From CAZCSH01 sp964501545 (GTDB lineage: Bacteria > Patescibacteriota > Minisyncoccia > Minisyncoccales > RBG-13-42-11), in NCBI GenBank assembly GCA_964501545.1, contig CAZCSH010000009.1, forward strand, positions 1 through 19,265: a stretch of DNA of 19,265 nt, in the 5' to 3' direction. The notes beneath the pieces were generated by a model that was not told where the DNA came from, searched no databases, and was given only the letters and a program-made list of their open reading frames with translations. The position numbers and the translations under genes were made by a program. This document shows positions 13,560 through 19,265 of the stretch, one piece after another (position 1 is the first letter of the stretch; each line of letters begins with the position of its first letter).

Positions 13560-14297
13560 TTAAATTAAAAGTCCCGCAGCTGCTCCAAAAAAGCAGAGTA
13601 GAGCAAAAATAAGAGCGAAAGCAAAGAAACTGATTCTCAAAGCTAAAGTAATGAGGAAACGTAAGCTTAACAACCCAACCAGAAAGCTGCTGATCAGGGC
13701 TGGCCAACTTTCCAAAATAAGGCTTGGGTTTCCCAGGAATAAATAAAAACTAGATGCCAAAACAACGGGCAAAGACATCATATAGGAAAACTTCAATATC
13801 TCAGCCGGTGCTAAATTGCCCAGACTCAAACCAAAGATGGTGGAACCAGACCTCGAGAGCCCGGGAATGACGGCCAAACCCTGAAAGATACCTGATATTA
13901 CAGCTAACTTCTCTAAACTAAAACCAAGGGTTTGCTTCCTGCTATGAAAGTAAGCTGTCAAGAGCAACCCAAAACCCATTATTAGCAAAAGACTACTACC
14001 TACCAAAACATCTTTTAAGAGCTTGTATAAGGGAAATCCAATGACAGCAGAGATTAAGGTGGCAATAATCAAAAAACGAAGGAGTTTTAAATCTTGAAGC
14101 AGAACTACTCTTTTCCAGTCTTCCCGAAAATAAATTAAAACCGCCAAAAGGGTACCCAAATGCAAAAAAAGAGCCAGCTCAACAGGATTAACCTCTTTTA
14201 TAAAAAACTGGCTGGCTAAAGCCACCACTCCCTCGCTCGATATGGGAATCCACTCAAAGATTCCTTGAATTATTCCTAAAAAGAAATAGTCTAGCAT
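13560..14297 (-). CDS. uppP: undecaprenyl-diphosphatase UppP/BacA
   Basis: The 245-residue membrane protein dephosphorylates undecaprenyl diphosphate, recycling the lipid carrier for peptidoglycan and glycans. Seen: GIIQGIFEWIPISSEG, corresponding to the first catalytic motif, and VIPGLSRSGSTIFGLSLG, the second (PGxSRSxxT), with about seven membrane helices. In Escherichia coli the first motif continues with Ser-Thr-Gly-His, and that His is functionally important; here the sequence is SSEGVV, so the His is replaced. I chose the ATG at 14297 (MLDYFFLGI), which avoids overlap with the upstream gene; the frame could begin at 14333. Confidence 0.88.
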   Translation of the reverse strand: MLDYFFLGIIQGIFEWIPISSEGVVALASQFFIKEVNPVELALFLHLGTLLAVLIYFREDWKRVVLLQDLKLLRFLIIATLISAVIGFPLYKLLKDVLVGSSLLLIMGFGLLLTAYFHSRKQTLGFSLEKLAVISGIFQGLAVIPGLSRSGSTIFGLSLGNLAPAEILKFSYMMSLPVVLASSFYLFLGNPSLILESWPALISSFLVGLLSLRFLITLALRISFFAFALIFALLCFFGAAAGLLI

Positions 14298-14316
14298 AAT
14301 TTTAGAATAACATAAT

Positions 14317-15588
14317 TTAGAGCTCCTCGACAATTAGAAGGTAGGCATTAAGCCCATGGCAAAGGGCATCTGTCCTGACGTATTTATTGTCCTGGTTCCA
14401 AAATAATCCTCCCAAAGCCATATCGGGATTGGGTAAATTAGCTGTATTCTCTTGGGAATAAGTGTTTTCCATCAACCAACCAATCACTCCCAAAAGAGCT
14501 TCTTTGTACCTTATGCATTCAACCCCTTTCTCTTTTTGGCAAAAATGATACATTTCTCCCATTACTTCTGCCAGCCACCCGTTTCCGCTCGTGGAATAAG
14601 CCCCGCTCCAGCCTCCATCCTCCATTTGCCTGACCAAAAGATCAGAAGCACACTGGAAAATAACTGTTTTGTATTCTGTCTTCTCCTTTGCTTTGTAAAA
14701 ATCCAAAAGAGACATTACCAGCCAGGCACTAGAAATTGGGTTTTTAATCCGGTAATCGTCCCCCAGATAGCAACCTTCCTTCTCAACCCTACTAAGAAAG
14801 TGCTGGGCTATTTTTTCTCCAGCTAAGTAATAGTCCCCAACTCCAGTAGCCAGATGGAGCCTGGAGAAAGCAGCCAGAACCTGGCCATTGTACAAAAGAG
14901 ATTCTCTTTCATCAAAAACCCACTGGCCATTTTCATACTCTTTATCAGCTTTCATGACTCCGTCTGGCCTTTTCATGGATAATAGCCAGTCCCCGGCCAT
15001 CCTGGCCGAACTTAAATAAACCGTCTCCCCCGTTCTCTCATATAAATCAAGCAAGGTAAAGATACTCAAGGCTGCAGTTCCTGCAACAAACCTTGGCTCT
15101 TTTTCTTGCTCTCCAAAATAATAAGAATAGTAAAAAGCCCCAAAGGTCTCAGGCGCTTCGCTCTGCCTGGAAAGCAAAAAGTCTGTCCAAAGAGGAACGC
15201 CTGCTATAATTCTTTCGTCTTTATCAAAATCATAAACTTTCAAGAGAGTGTAAATTATGGAAGCAGAATAAACTGTATGAAGTCTTGCCTCAAAACTATC
15301 TGCCAGGGCATCATACTTTTTGTAAAAACCGTGCAATTCCGGGTGTTCCATTCTCAACAAAAACTCTTTTCCTTGTTCAATCTTTTCTAAAACTAAATCT
15401 TTCTCCAGTCTTTCAGAATCAACTGGAGCTTCTTTTGATTGATCAGCCCCCCTTGTTCTTTGGTAGCTAACGAGAGGGGGCTCAGCTAAAGAAAGATCTA
15501 ATTTAGAAACCTGCCATAAAGTTCCTGCTCCAGCTAAAAGAGATAAAAGAAAAACAACAAAAACATACCGCAGGTTCAAGCTGATCAT
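14317..15588 (-). CDS. membrane-anchored (alpha/alpha)-barrel protein, glycosidase-like
   Basis: The protein has 423 residues. An N-terminal membrane anchor (about 7-25) and a polar linker precede a domain of repeating helix-hairpin units: FVAGTAALSIFTLLDLYERTG, LLYNGQVLAAFSRLHLATG, SSAWLVMSLLDFYKA and a final TDALCHGLNAYLLIVEEL. Pairs of helices with Gly/Trp-rich turns (MEDGGWSGAYS) suggest an (alpha/alpha)6 or (alpha/alpha)7 toroid, as in six-hairpin glycosidases, glycan lyases, epimerases and terpene cyclases. With UppP encoded downstream, a role in cell-envelope glycan processing outside the membrane is plausible (inference). The gene starts 4 bp after the stop of the broken membrane-protein gene. 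Confidence 0.7.
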   Translation of the reverse strand: MISLNLRYVFVVFLLSLLAGAGTLWQVSKLDLSLAEPPLVSYQRTRGADQSKEAPVDSERLEKDLVLEKIEQGKEFLLRMEHPELHGFYKKYDALADSFEARLHTVYSASIIYTLLKVYDFDKDERIIAGVPLWTDFLLSRQSEAPETFGAFYYSYYFGEQEKEPRFVAGTAALSIFTLLDLYERTGETVYLSSARMAGDWLLSMKRPDGVMKADKEYENGQWVFDERESLLYNGQVLAAFSRLHLATGVGDYYLAGEKIAQHFLSRVEKEGCYLGDDYRIKNPISSAWLVMSLLDFYKAKEKTEYKTVIFQCASDLLVRQMEDGGWSGAYSTSGNGWLAEVMGEMYHFCQKEKGVECIRYKEALLGVIGWLMENTYSQENTANLPNPDMALGGLFWNQDNKYVRTDALCHGLNAYLLIVEEL

Positions 15589-15592
15589 GGGG

Positions 15593-16299
15593 TTATTGTT
15601 CGGCTTTTGGGCGGCATCGAGCGCAAAGCAGGGCTCCCGCTAAAATTATTAAATAAGCCAGGCTTCTCAGTAAATACCAGCCTCCTATAGAAGAAATTTT
15701 TAATATCCAGAATTCGGGATGATATAAGACGGCGACAAACCAAAGGAAAAAATCTAATCCTAAGATAAAAAACCATCCCAGACTTAAAAGTAGGGCGCAA
15801 AGCTTTCCTCTCATAACTCTCAAGGGAAACCCTTGAGCAAAAGAGTAAAGGAAAATAACGCCTAAGATATTGTTATTAACAAGGAGAAAACCCCAGAGAA
15901 AAGCGGTGTAAATTATGATGGTTGACATTTTAAGATAAAAAAGAGCAATTAAGCTGAAGGCGGCGCTAACTGGGATAAAAATCAGGGGAAGGACGGTTGT
16001 CAGGAATCTGTTTTGAGTGAAAAGGAAGGTTGTTCCTCTAAAAACAGGAGGTAAGAAATCAATATTGAAAAAGTGGTTAGGACATAGAGATAAATCAAGG
16101 CGTCTTGGCTGATATTCACCCCTAAGTTTATAAGAAGGATAGGGATGCCAAGCAAAGAAAGTATTCCAAAAGCAAAGGCATAATTCCAAAAGAAATCTCT
16201 AAATTGTAAAATGCTATTTAATTTAATCCGGGAAAAGAGAACGAAACTGGCAATGGCCGGAATAGCTATTACCAAAACGTAAGGAAAGATTGAAGGCAT
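15593..16299 (-). pseudogene. multi-spanning membrane protein, interrupted by a frameshift
   Basis: Frame A (16299-16000) gives 99 residues with three membrane helices and ends TGA. Frame B then continues to 15593 with about four more (LTTVLPLIFIPVSAAFSLIAL, STIIIYTAFLWGFLLVNNN, LLLSLGWFFILGLDFFLW, YLLRSLAYLIILAGALL). The frame-B sequence has no ATG before its first helix, so one gene of about 230 residues and seven helices with a single-base shift between about 16005 and 16060 is the simplest reading. An alternative is two overlapping genes with a non-ATG start. I do not recognise the family. It precedes the (alpha/alpha)-barrel gene by 4 bp, suggesting an operon. Confidence 0.6.
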
Positions 16300-16329
16300 A
16301 TATTTTTTCTTATTTTAATTTATTATTTT

Positions 16330-16338
16330 ATTCTACCA
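16330..16338 (-). promoter_or_regulatory. extended -10 fused to a terminator tail
   Basis: TGGTAGAAT on the minus strand begins inside the T-tail of the upstream terminator and would start the membrane-protein mRNA near 16323, about 24 nt before its ATG. An identical 9-mer occupies the same place before pyrDK (18099-18091). Confidence 0.4.
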
Positions 16339-16359
16339 AAAAACCGCCTTCTTGGCGAT
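16338..16359 (-). terminator. intrinsic terminator downstream of pyrDK
   Basis: Minus strand: ATCGCC and GGCGGT (6 bp, one G-U) with a 5-nt loop, then TTTTTT. Between it and the pyrDK stop are about 114 nt with no gene but with further pairing (a GGCC/GGCC hairpin with a T5 tail at 16414-16399, inside AGCCAC/GTGGTT and AGCTCC/GGAGCT arms). Confidence 0.75.
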
Positions 16360-16473
16360 TATTTCGTAGCTCCGAGGATGGAACAATATTAGAACCACAA
16401 AAAGGCCGGTGGCCAACGTGGCTTTACGGGCTTGGTTTTGGGAGAAATTTCCTGGAGTGGAGCTTATTAAATG

Positions 16474-18078
16474 CTAAATTTGGTTATATTTTAAAAAGGT
16501 GCCGTCAACACAGCTTCTATATCCCCTTGAGGTTGCACAGCTTCCACATAAGCCAATCCCGCACTTTGTTAAAAAATCTACTGAGGAATAAACTTTCTCC
16601 TGATTTATATATTTGCTTTCTTTTTGAATGGCAGTCTTAACCATAGGTTCTGGACCGCAGTTTATGGCGCATTCAGGTTTTGTATATCTTATAACATCCT
16701 CCAAAATGTCTGTTACCAGTCCTTTATAGCCCATCTCTCCGCTTTCAGTAGCAAGATAAACTTCTCTAGCCAATGTTTTAAATTTCTTAAAATCTGGCAG
16801 GTGATTTTTGTCTTTTGCTCCTAATAAAGCCACTGAATTTTTATTTCTTTTAGCGAAGAGGTAAAGTGCTGCTATCCCTGTCCCACCGCCAACTAATAGA
16901 GTTTTTTCGTTTATTTTCGGAGAATTCCCATAAGGTCCTCTGATATATAGAGAATCTCCTTTCTTTAATTTTGATAGTTTGTTTGTAAAATAACCTTTTT
17001 TCTGAATGAGTAAAGTTAATGGTTCATCATCAAACACAGAAAATGGTTTTTCTCCTTTTTTTGGTAGCCAAGTAAAAATGAATTGTCCTGGTTCTACTTT
17101 CATGCCCCCATTCAACCTCAAAAGAAATAAATCCTCTGCTAATTGTTTATTTTCAGCCACTCCGTATTTCTTATATTCCATATTTAGCTTCATTTTCAAG
17201 CTTCTTTCCGCCTTATTTGTCCCTTTTTCTAAATCCAGTGATAAATTGTGGAAATACTCCTTTATCTCTTCCGTATTCATCCCTGTTAAGGCTGAGCCAA
17301 CCCCGAAGAAATTCGCACCAGCATTCTTATAGTTCATTATGTCTTTCGCTGTTGAAATACCCCCACAGGCAATTATTGGCAAATCTGTCATGCTCCTAAT
17401 CTCTCTTACGACTTTTAACCCAAGCTCTAAAATTGCTTTTCCTGAAATACCACCTACTTTATTGGAAAGAACCGGATAGTTGTCATGTAAAAATAACTCT
17501 GGCCCCCTGGTGTTAATGGCTGTTATTCCAGAAAGACCGCTTCTAACAGCAGTTTTTACAACCTTTTTTATATCTAAATTTGGTGACAGTTTAAGAAAAA
17601 CTGGTTTCCCCATTGAAGCAATGCCTTTTGTTATTCTCCCTACTAACTCTTCATTCTGACCTATAATCTGACCATACTTTTGAGAGTGGGGGCAAGAAAT
17701 GTTTAATTCAAAGCCATCTGCCCAATCATATAATGCCTTAGCTACTTTCTTAAATTCTTCTTCAGCCTCTCCAAATATGGAAATTAATAAGAACTTATCT
17801 TTTGGAATCTCAAGGCTCGAAAGCCCTTCAGCAAAACTTCGGGCTCCAGGATTAGTAAGACCAACCGCATTGATAAAAGAAAAAGGAGCGTATTTAGCTA
17901 TAATTGGTTCCTTATTCCCTTCTTTTGATTCTAATCCAATACTTTTTGTAGTGAGTATGCCAATTTCAGGAATTTCTCTGGCAATTTTCTCAAGTACTGA
18001 TATTTCGGTGGTAACAATACCAGAAGGAATAGTAAAGAATCCACTAATTTCTTTTTCAAAAATTTTATATTTCCTCAT
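16474..18078 (-). CDS. fused dihydroorotate dehydrogenase (PyrD-PyrK)
   Basis: The protein has 534 residues. About 1-285 is a class 1 dihydroorotate dehydrogenase barrel with FELNISCPHS (Cys129, the base of class 1B), LKLSPN, a central ITAINTRGPE stretch and IACGGIS. About 300-534 is a ferredoxin-reductase-like module: FAD region with MKVEPGQFIF and IRGPYGNS, nucleotide-binding LLVGGGTGIAAL, and a 2Fe-2S site with Cys506, 511, 514 and 523. The two modules match PyrD and PyrK, normally separate subunits that reduce NAD while oxidising dihydroorotate to orotate in pyrimidine synthesis. Fusion in one chain is clear since the frame is unbroken. No other pyrimidine gene is nearby. The leader is very short and the start lacks a Shine-Dalgarno site. 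Confidence 0.88.
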   Translation of the reverse strand: MRKYKIFEKEISGFFTIPSGIVTTEISVLEKIAREIPEIGILTTKSIGLESKEGNKEPIIAKYAPFSFINAVGLTNPGARSFAEGLSSLEIPKDKFLLISIFGEAEEEFKKVAKALYDWADGFELNISCPHSQKYGQIIGQNEELVGRITKGIASMGKPVFLKLSPNLDIKKVVKTAVRSGLSGITAINTRGPELFLHDNYPVLSNKVGGISGKAILELGLKVVREIRSMTDLPIIACGGISTAKDIMNYKNAGANFFGVGSALTGMNTEEIKEYFHNLSLDLEKGTNKAERSLKMKLNMEYKKYGVAENKQLAEDLFLLRLNGGMKVEPGQFIFTWLPKKGEKPFSVFDDEPLTLLIQKKGYFTNKLSKLKKGDSLYIRGPYGNSPKINEKTLLVGGGTGIAALYLFAKRNKNSVALLGAKDKNHLPDFKKFKTLAREVYLATESGEMGYKGLVTDILEDVIRYTKPECAINCGPEPMVKTAIQKESKYINQEKVYSSVDFLTKCGIGLCGSCATSRGYRSCVDGTFLKYNQI

Positions 18079-18090
18079 TGATTTTATTAA

Positions 18091-18099
18091 ATTCTACCA
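18091..18099 (-). promoter_or_regulatory. extended -10 before pyrDK
   Basis: TGGTAGAAT (minus) overlaps the end of a terminator T-tail. The -10 is 12 bp from the ATG, so the mRNA would have only about 5 nt of leader. No -35 is apparent because the terminator stem occupies that position. Confidence 0.4.
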
Positions 18100-18120
18100 A
18101 AAAACCGCCTGGTTGGCGAT
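18099..18120 (-). terminator. intrinsic terminator upstream of pyrDK
   Basis: Minus strand: ATCGCC/GGCGGT with a 5-nt loop and six Ts, nearly identical to the copy at 16338-16359. AT flanks make it bidirectional. It would back up the stronger terminator at 18128-18160. Confidence 0.75.
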
Positions 18121-18127
18121 TTTTGTT

Positions 18128-18160
18128 AAACGAAAAGGGGACACCCATGAAGGTATCCCC
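18128..18160 (-). terminator. strong intrinsic terminator of the orphan transcript
   Basis: Minus strand: GGGGATACC and GGTGTCCCC form a 9-bp stem (one G-U) with a 6-nt loop, then TTTTCGTTT. It ends the transcript that starts near 18315. Confidence 0.8.
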
Positions 18161-18168
18161 TCTTCCGG

Positions 18169-18201
18169 CTACTTACAAGATGGTTTTGGTTTGTCTGGCA
18201 T
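18169..18201 (-). CDS. 10-residue ORF with a strong ribosome site
   Basis: Minus strand: AAAGGAG (18217-18211), nine bases, then ATG and ten codons (MPDKPKPSCK) to TAG. This is the clearest Shine-Dalgarno sequence noticed in the window. The site lies in a predicted 7-bp hairpin CCTTTAA/TTAAAGG that would hide it. The peptide could be a tiny functional peptide or chance. It is inside the orphan transcription unit. Confidence 0.3.
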   Translation of the reverse strand: MPDKPKPSCK

Positions 18202-18222
18202 TGTTTTGGGCTCCTTTAATGC

Positions 18223-18315
18223 TTAAAGGGAAATCCTTAGATCCCCCTTTTTAGCTTTTTGAAGTCCGTTTTTAAGAGAGGCCACTGAGAGACTAGCCCC
18301 GTTGGAACCTCTCAT
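18223..18315 (-). CDS. 30-residue leaderless ORF in the orphan transcript
   Basis: The ATG sits seven bases after a TAGAAT -10 box, where transcription should begin, so the mRNA would be leaderless. The product has 30 residues, basic and Ser/Lys-rich, starting MRGSNGASLS and ending GDLRISL. No homologue is recognised. The same bases can pair (GAGAGG with CCTCTC; GGGGGATC with GATTTCCC), so this may be a structured RNA rather than a gene. Confidence 0.3.
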   Translation of the reverse strand: MRGSNGASLSVASLKNGLQKAKKGDLRISL

Positions 18316-18322
18316 CAATGTA

Positions 18323-18351
18323 ATTCTATCCCCAACCTAAGAATCTGTCAA
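18323..18351 (-). promoter_or_regulatory. consensus promoter of the orphan transcript
   Basis: Minus strand: TTGACA (18351-18346), a 17-bp spacer, TAGAAT (18328-18323). It is close to the sigma70 consensus and reads into 345 bp without any recognised gene. Confidence 0.75.
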
Positions 18352-18361
18352 GATTCTACCC

Positions 18362-18417
18362 AAAAACCGCTTGATCCTTCAATACAATTCAGGACAAGTT
18401 GGCGATTTTTTAGTTTA
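18362..18417 (-). terminator. terminator after the coiled-coil gene, long-stem variant
   Basis: It has the same outer sequences as the two terminators near pyrDK (ATCGCCAA on one side, CGGTTTTT on the other), but the loop is enlarged and forms an 8-bp stem CTTGTCCT/AGGATCAAG with one bulge. It is followed by five Ts and GGGTAGAAT. It lies just past the stop at 18425. Confidence 0.65.
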
Positions 18418-18424
18418 TTTAAAT

Positions 18425-18661
18425 TTAGTATTCCAACTTTATTCCTAGCTTCTCGGCAAGTTGTTGAATCCATTTTTCGTGACGGTCAACTTTGTGAGAC
18501 AAAGCAACCATTTCTTGAAAATAAGCATCGGCTCTTTTTGCATAAGAATCAACCGAAGTTTGAAGATCTATAAAATCTTTCTTCACTCCATCGAATCTTT
18601 CATCAATGCGAGTAAATTTCTGATCTAAATATGTAATTAATTCACTAAAGTCTTTATCCAT
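18425..18661 (-). CDS. short coiled-coil protein, CPR-type family, paralog 1
   Basis: The protein has 78 residues from the ATG at 18661 (MDKDFSELITYLDQKF). It is predicted to be helical with heptad-like spacing: DERFDGVKKDFIDLQTSVDSY, then AKRADAYFQEMVALSHKVDRHEKWIQQLAEKLGIKLEY. The last 40 residues closely match the neighbour at 18897-19154. I recognise the DxYAKxADxYFQEM...HKVDxxEKW pattern as recurrent in Parcubacteria; function unknown. It lacks a signal or membrane segment. The frame could extend to 18700, but that would run through its own promoter. The promoter carries an operator-like palindrome and leaves a leader of about 2 nt. Confidence 0.75.
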   Translation of the reverse strand: MDKDFSELITYLDQKFTRIDERFDGVKKDFIDLQTSVDSYAKRADAYFQEMVALSHKVDRHEKWIQQLAEKLGIKLEY

Positions 18662-18670
18662 AACAACTCT

Positions 18671-18700
18671 ATTATATCTTGTTCCAAAACAAGATGTCAA
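18671..18700 (-). promoter_or_regulatory. promoter with operator palindrome, coiled-coil paralog 1
   Basis: Minus strand: TTGACA (18700-18695), an 18-bp spacer, TATAAT (18676-18671). The spacer is filled by ATCTTGTT and AACAAGAT, a perfect 8-bp inverted repeat around TTGG (18676-18695) touching both boxes. A dimeric repressor bound there would block polymerase. The ATG is nine bases past the -10. Confidence 0.8.
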
Positions 18701-18734
18701 ACTTTTGCTCGCTCTAGCGGACGATTTTACTGTG

Positions 18735-18760
18735 TCCGCCGAAGTTTTAACGAAGGTGGA
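18735..18760. repeat. REP-like nested palindrome
   Basis: TCCGCC-GAA-GTT-TT-AAC-GAA-GGTGGA is symmetrical over 26 bases. An overlapping alternative pair, GCGGAC (18717-18722) with GTCCGC (18734-18739), is also present. It has the look of a dispersed intergenic palindrome. The rest of the 235-bp gap (18662-18896) holds only the promoter and a terminator. Confidence 0.5.
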
Positions 18761-18850
18761 GAACTTTAAGGTAAGAAGAGGTGTTTAAGTATCCTGAGAT
18801 TGTATTGGGACAAATGAGAGAATTGGTGGGAAGACACTAGAACTCTAAAC

Positions 18851-18874
18851 AAAAAAACCAGCCAGTTGGCTGAT
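18851..18874 (-). terminator. intrinsic terminator of coiled-coil paralog 2
   Basis: Minus strand: ATCAGCC and GGCTGGT (7 bp, one G-U) with a 4-nt loop, then seven Ts. It lies about 22 nt past the stop at 18897. Confidence 0.8.
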
Positions 18875-18896
18875 TCCTTATCCTAAATAAGAATTT

Positions 18897-19154
18897 TTAC
18901 TGGTCTAGCTTTATCCCGACTTTTTCGGCTATCTGGTGAATCCATTTTTCCAATTTATCAACCTTATGAGCCAGCATAACCATCTCTTGAAAGTAAGTAT
19001 CTGCTTTCTTGGCATAGGCATCAACAGCAGAATATAAATCAGAGAAACTTTTCCTCACTTCTTCTTGAAAAGACCCAAACTCCTCCTTAGAAACACTTTC
19101 TTCCTTAGTGGGAAAAACGTTTATAAGTTTTTGAATGTCTTTATCGTCAAGCAT
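18897..19154 (-). CDS. short coiled-coil protein, CPR-type family, paralog 2
   Basis: The protein has 85 residues, beginning MLDDKDIQKLINVFPTKEE. An acidic helical half is followed by the conserved block VDAYAKKADTYFQEMVMLAHKVDKLEKWIHQIAEKVGIKLDQ, which aligns over its length with the C-terminal half of paralog 1. The N-terminal halves are less alike. It is soluble, probably oligomeric through coiled coils; function unknown. It has its own promoter and terminator, so it is not in an operon with paralog 1. Confidence 0.75.
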   Translation of the reverse strand: MLDDKDIQKLINVFPTKEESVSKEEFGSFQEEVRKSFSDLYSAVDAYAKKADTYFQEMVMLAHKVDKLEKWIHQIAEKVGIKLDQ

Positions 19155-19168
19155 ATGTTTCTAATTTT

Positions 19169-19196
19169 ATTGTATATTATCGAAAACCAGTGTCAA
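19169..19196 (-). promoter_or_regulatory. promoter of coiled-coil paralog 2
   Basis: Minus strand: TTGACA (19196-19191), a 16-bp spacer, TACAAT (19174-19169), 14 bases to the ATG. The bases before the -35 (AGTTTGACA) match paralog 1, but the spacer palindrome is absent. A perfect 12-bp palindrome GCTCCGCGGAGC lies upstream (19204-19215). The remaining 50 bp to the window edge hold an ACCAC/GTGGT hairpin and no recognised gene. Confidence 0.65.
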
Positions 19197-19265
19197 ACTG
19201 TTAGCTCCGCGGAGCAGACGACGTTCGAACCTACTGGCAGACCACAAAAGAGTGGTTTGAGGTGC

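Noticed and set aside
17699..18226. 175-codon plus-strand ORF opposite pyrDK and the orphan transcript
   Set aside because: It lies mostly antisense to the conserved PyrD domain, crosses two terminators and has no recognisable motif.
19221..19230. GTTCGAAC resembling a tRNA T-loop
   Set aside because: The flanking bases do not form a T-stem on either strand, and no anticodon arm or acceptor stem is found.

Overview
This AT-rich window looks like part of a Candidatus Patescibacteria (CPR) genome, most likely Parcubacteria-type. The case rests on many small proteins of types common in that group (a DUF5679-like zinc ribbon, a UPF0251/DUF134 protein, a DUF5320-like Gly/Arg protein, short coiled-coil proteins ending near GIKLxx), an adenylate-kinase-like protein with an N-terminal extension, a fused PyrD-PyrK, an intein in NrdD, weak or absent Shine-Dalgarno sites and several near-leaderless promoters. 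UGA is used as a stop (for example nrdD, the DUF134 gene and the Trx/FTR gene), so the code is the standard bacterial one, not code 25. Every supported gene is on the minus strand, so transcription runs from high to low coordinates. No tRNA, rRNA, CRISPR array or transposase was seen.

Layout from right to left: two paralogous coiled-coil proteins (19154-18897 and 18661-18425), each with its own consensus promoter, one carrying a perfect operator-like palindrome; a small orphan transcription unit (about 18315-18128); a fused dihydroorotate dehydrogenase (18078-16474); a multi-spanning membrane protein broken by a frameshift (16299-15593); a membrane-anchored (alpha/alpha)-barrel protein (15588-14317); UppP (14297-13560); then a redox block of an EncFtn-type mini-ferritin, a thioredoxin-CcdA membrane protein, a ferredoxin and a thioredoxin fused to a ferredoxin:thioredoxin-reductase-type domain (13533-11269). 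Next is the anaerobic ribonucleotide reductase nrdD, with a 408-residue intein, overlapping its activase nrdG (11164-7119). A metal-type ABC transporter follows, with a frameshifted ATPase gene and a permease, then a family-4 uracil-DNA glycosylase. After that come a DUF5320-like protein and a cation diffusion facilitator that appear fused by a deletion, then the DUF134 protein. The left end has a DUF5679-like protein behind a long hairpin leader, an FkbM methyltransferase, a ComEC-like metallo-beta-lactamase protein, an adenylate-kinase-like protein and a stand-alone structured RNA with its own promoter and terminator (175-11).

How the genes may work together (inference): the middle of the window reads as anaerobic thiol and metal physiology. 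Ferredoxin can feed the Trx/FTR fusion. Reduced thioredoxin can in turn feed the CcdA-type protein, which carries thiol electrons across the membrane, and possibly the class III ribonucleotide reductase. The mini-ferritin, ABC permease/ATPase and CDF exporter would handle iron or zinc.

The strongest candidates for something undescribed are the 6S-like RNA at the left edge, the ferredoxin/Trx-FTR/CcdA relay, the orphan transcript near 18.2 kb, the operator palindromes, and the hairpin leader of the DUF5679-like gene. Two frameshifts and one apparent gene fusion in 19 kb mean assembly error must be excluded before biological readings are accepted.
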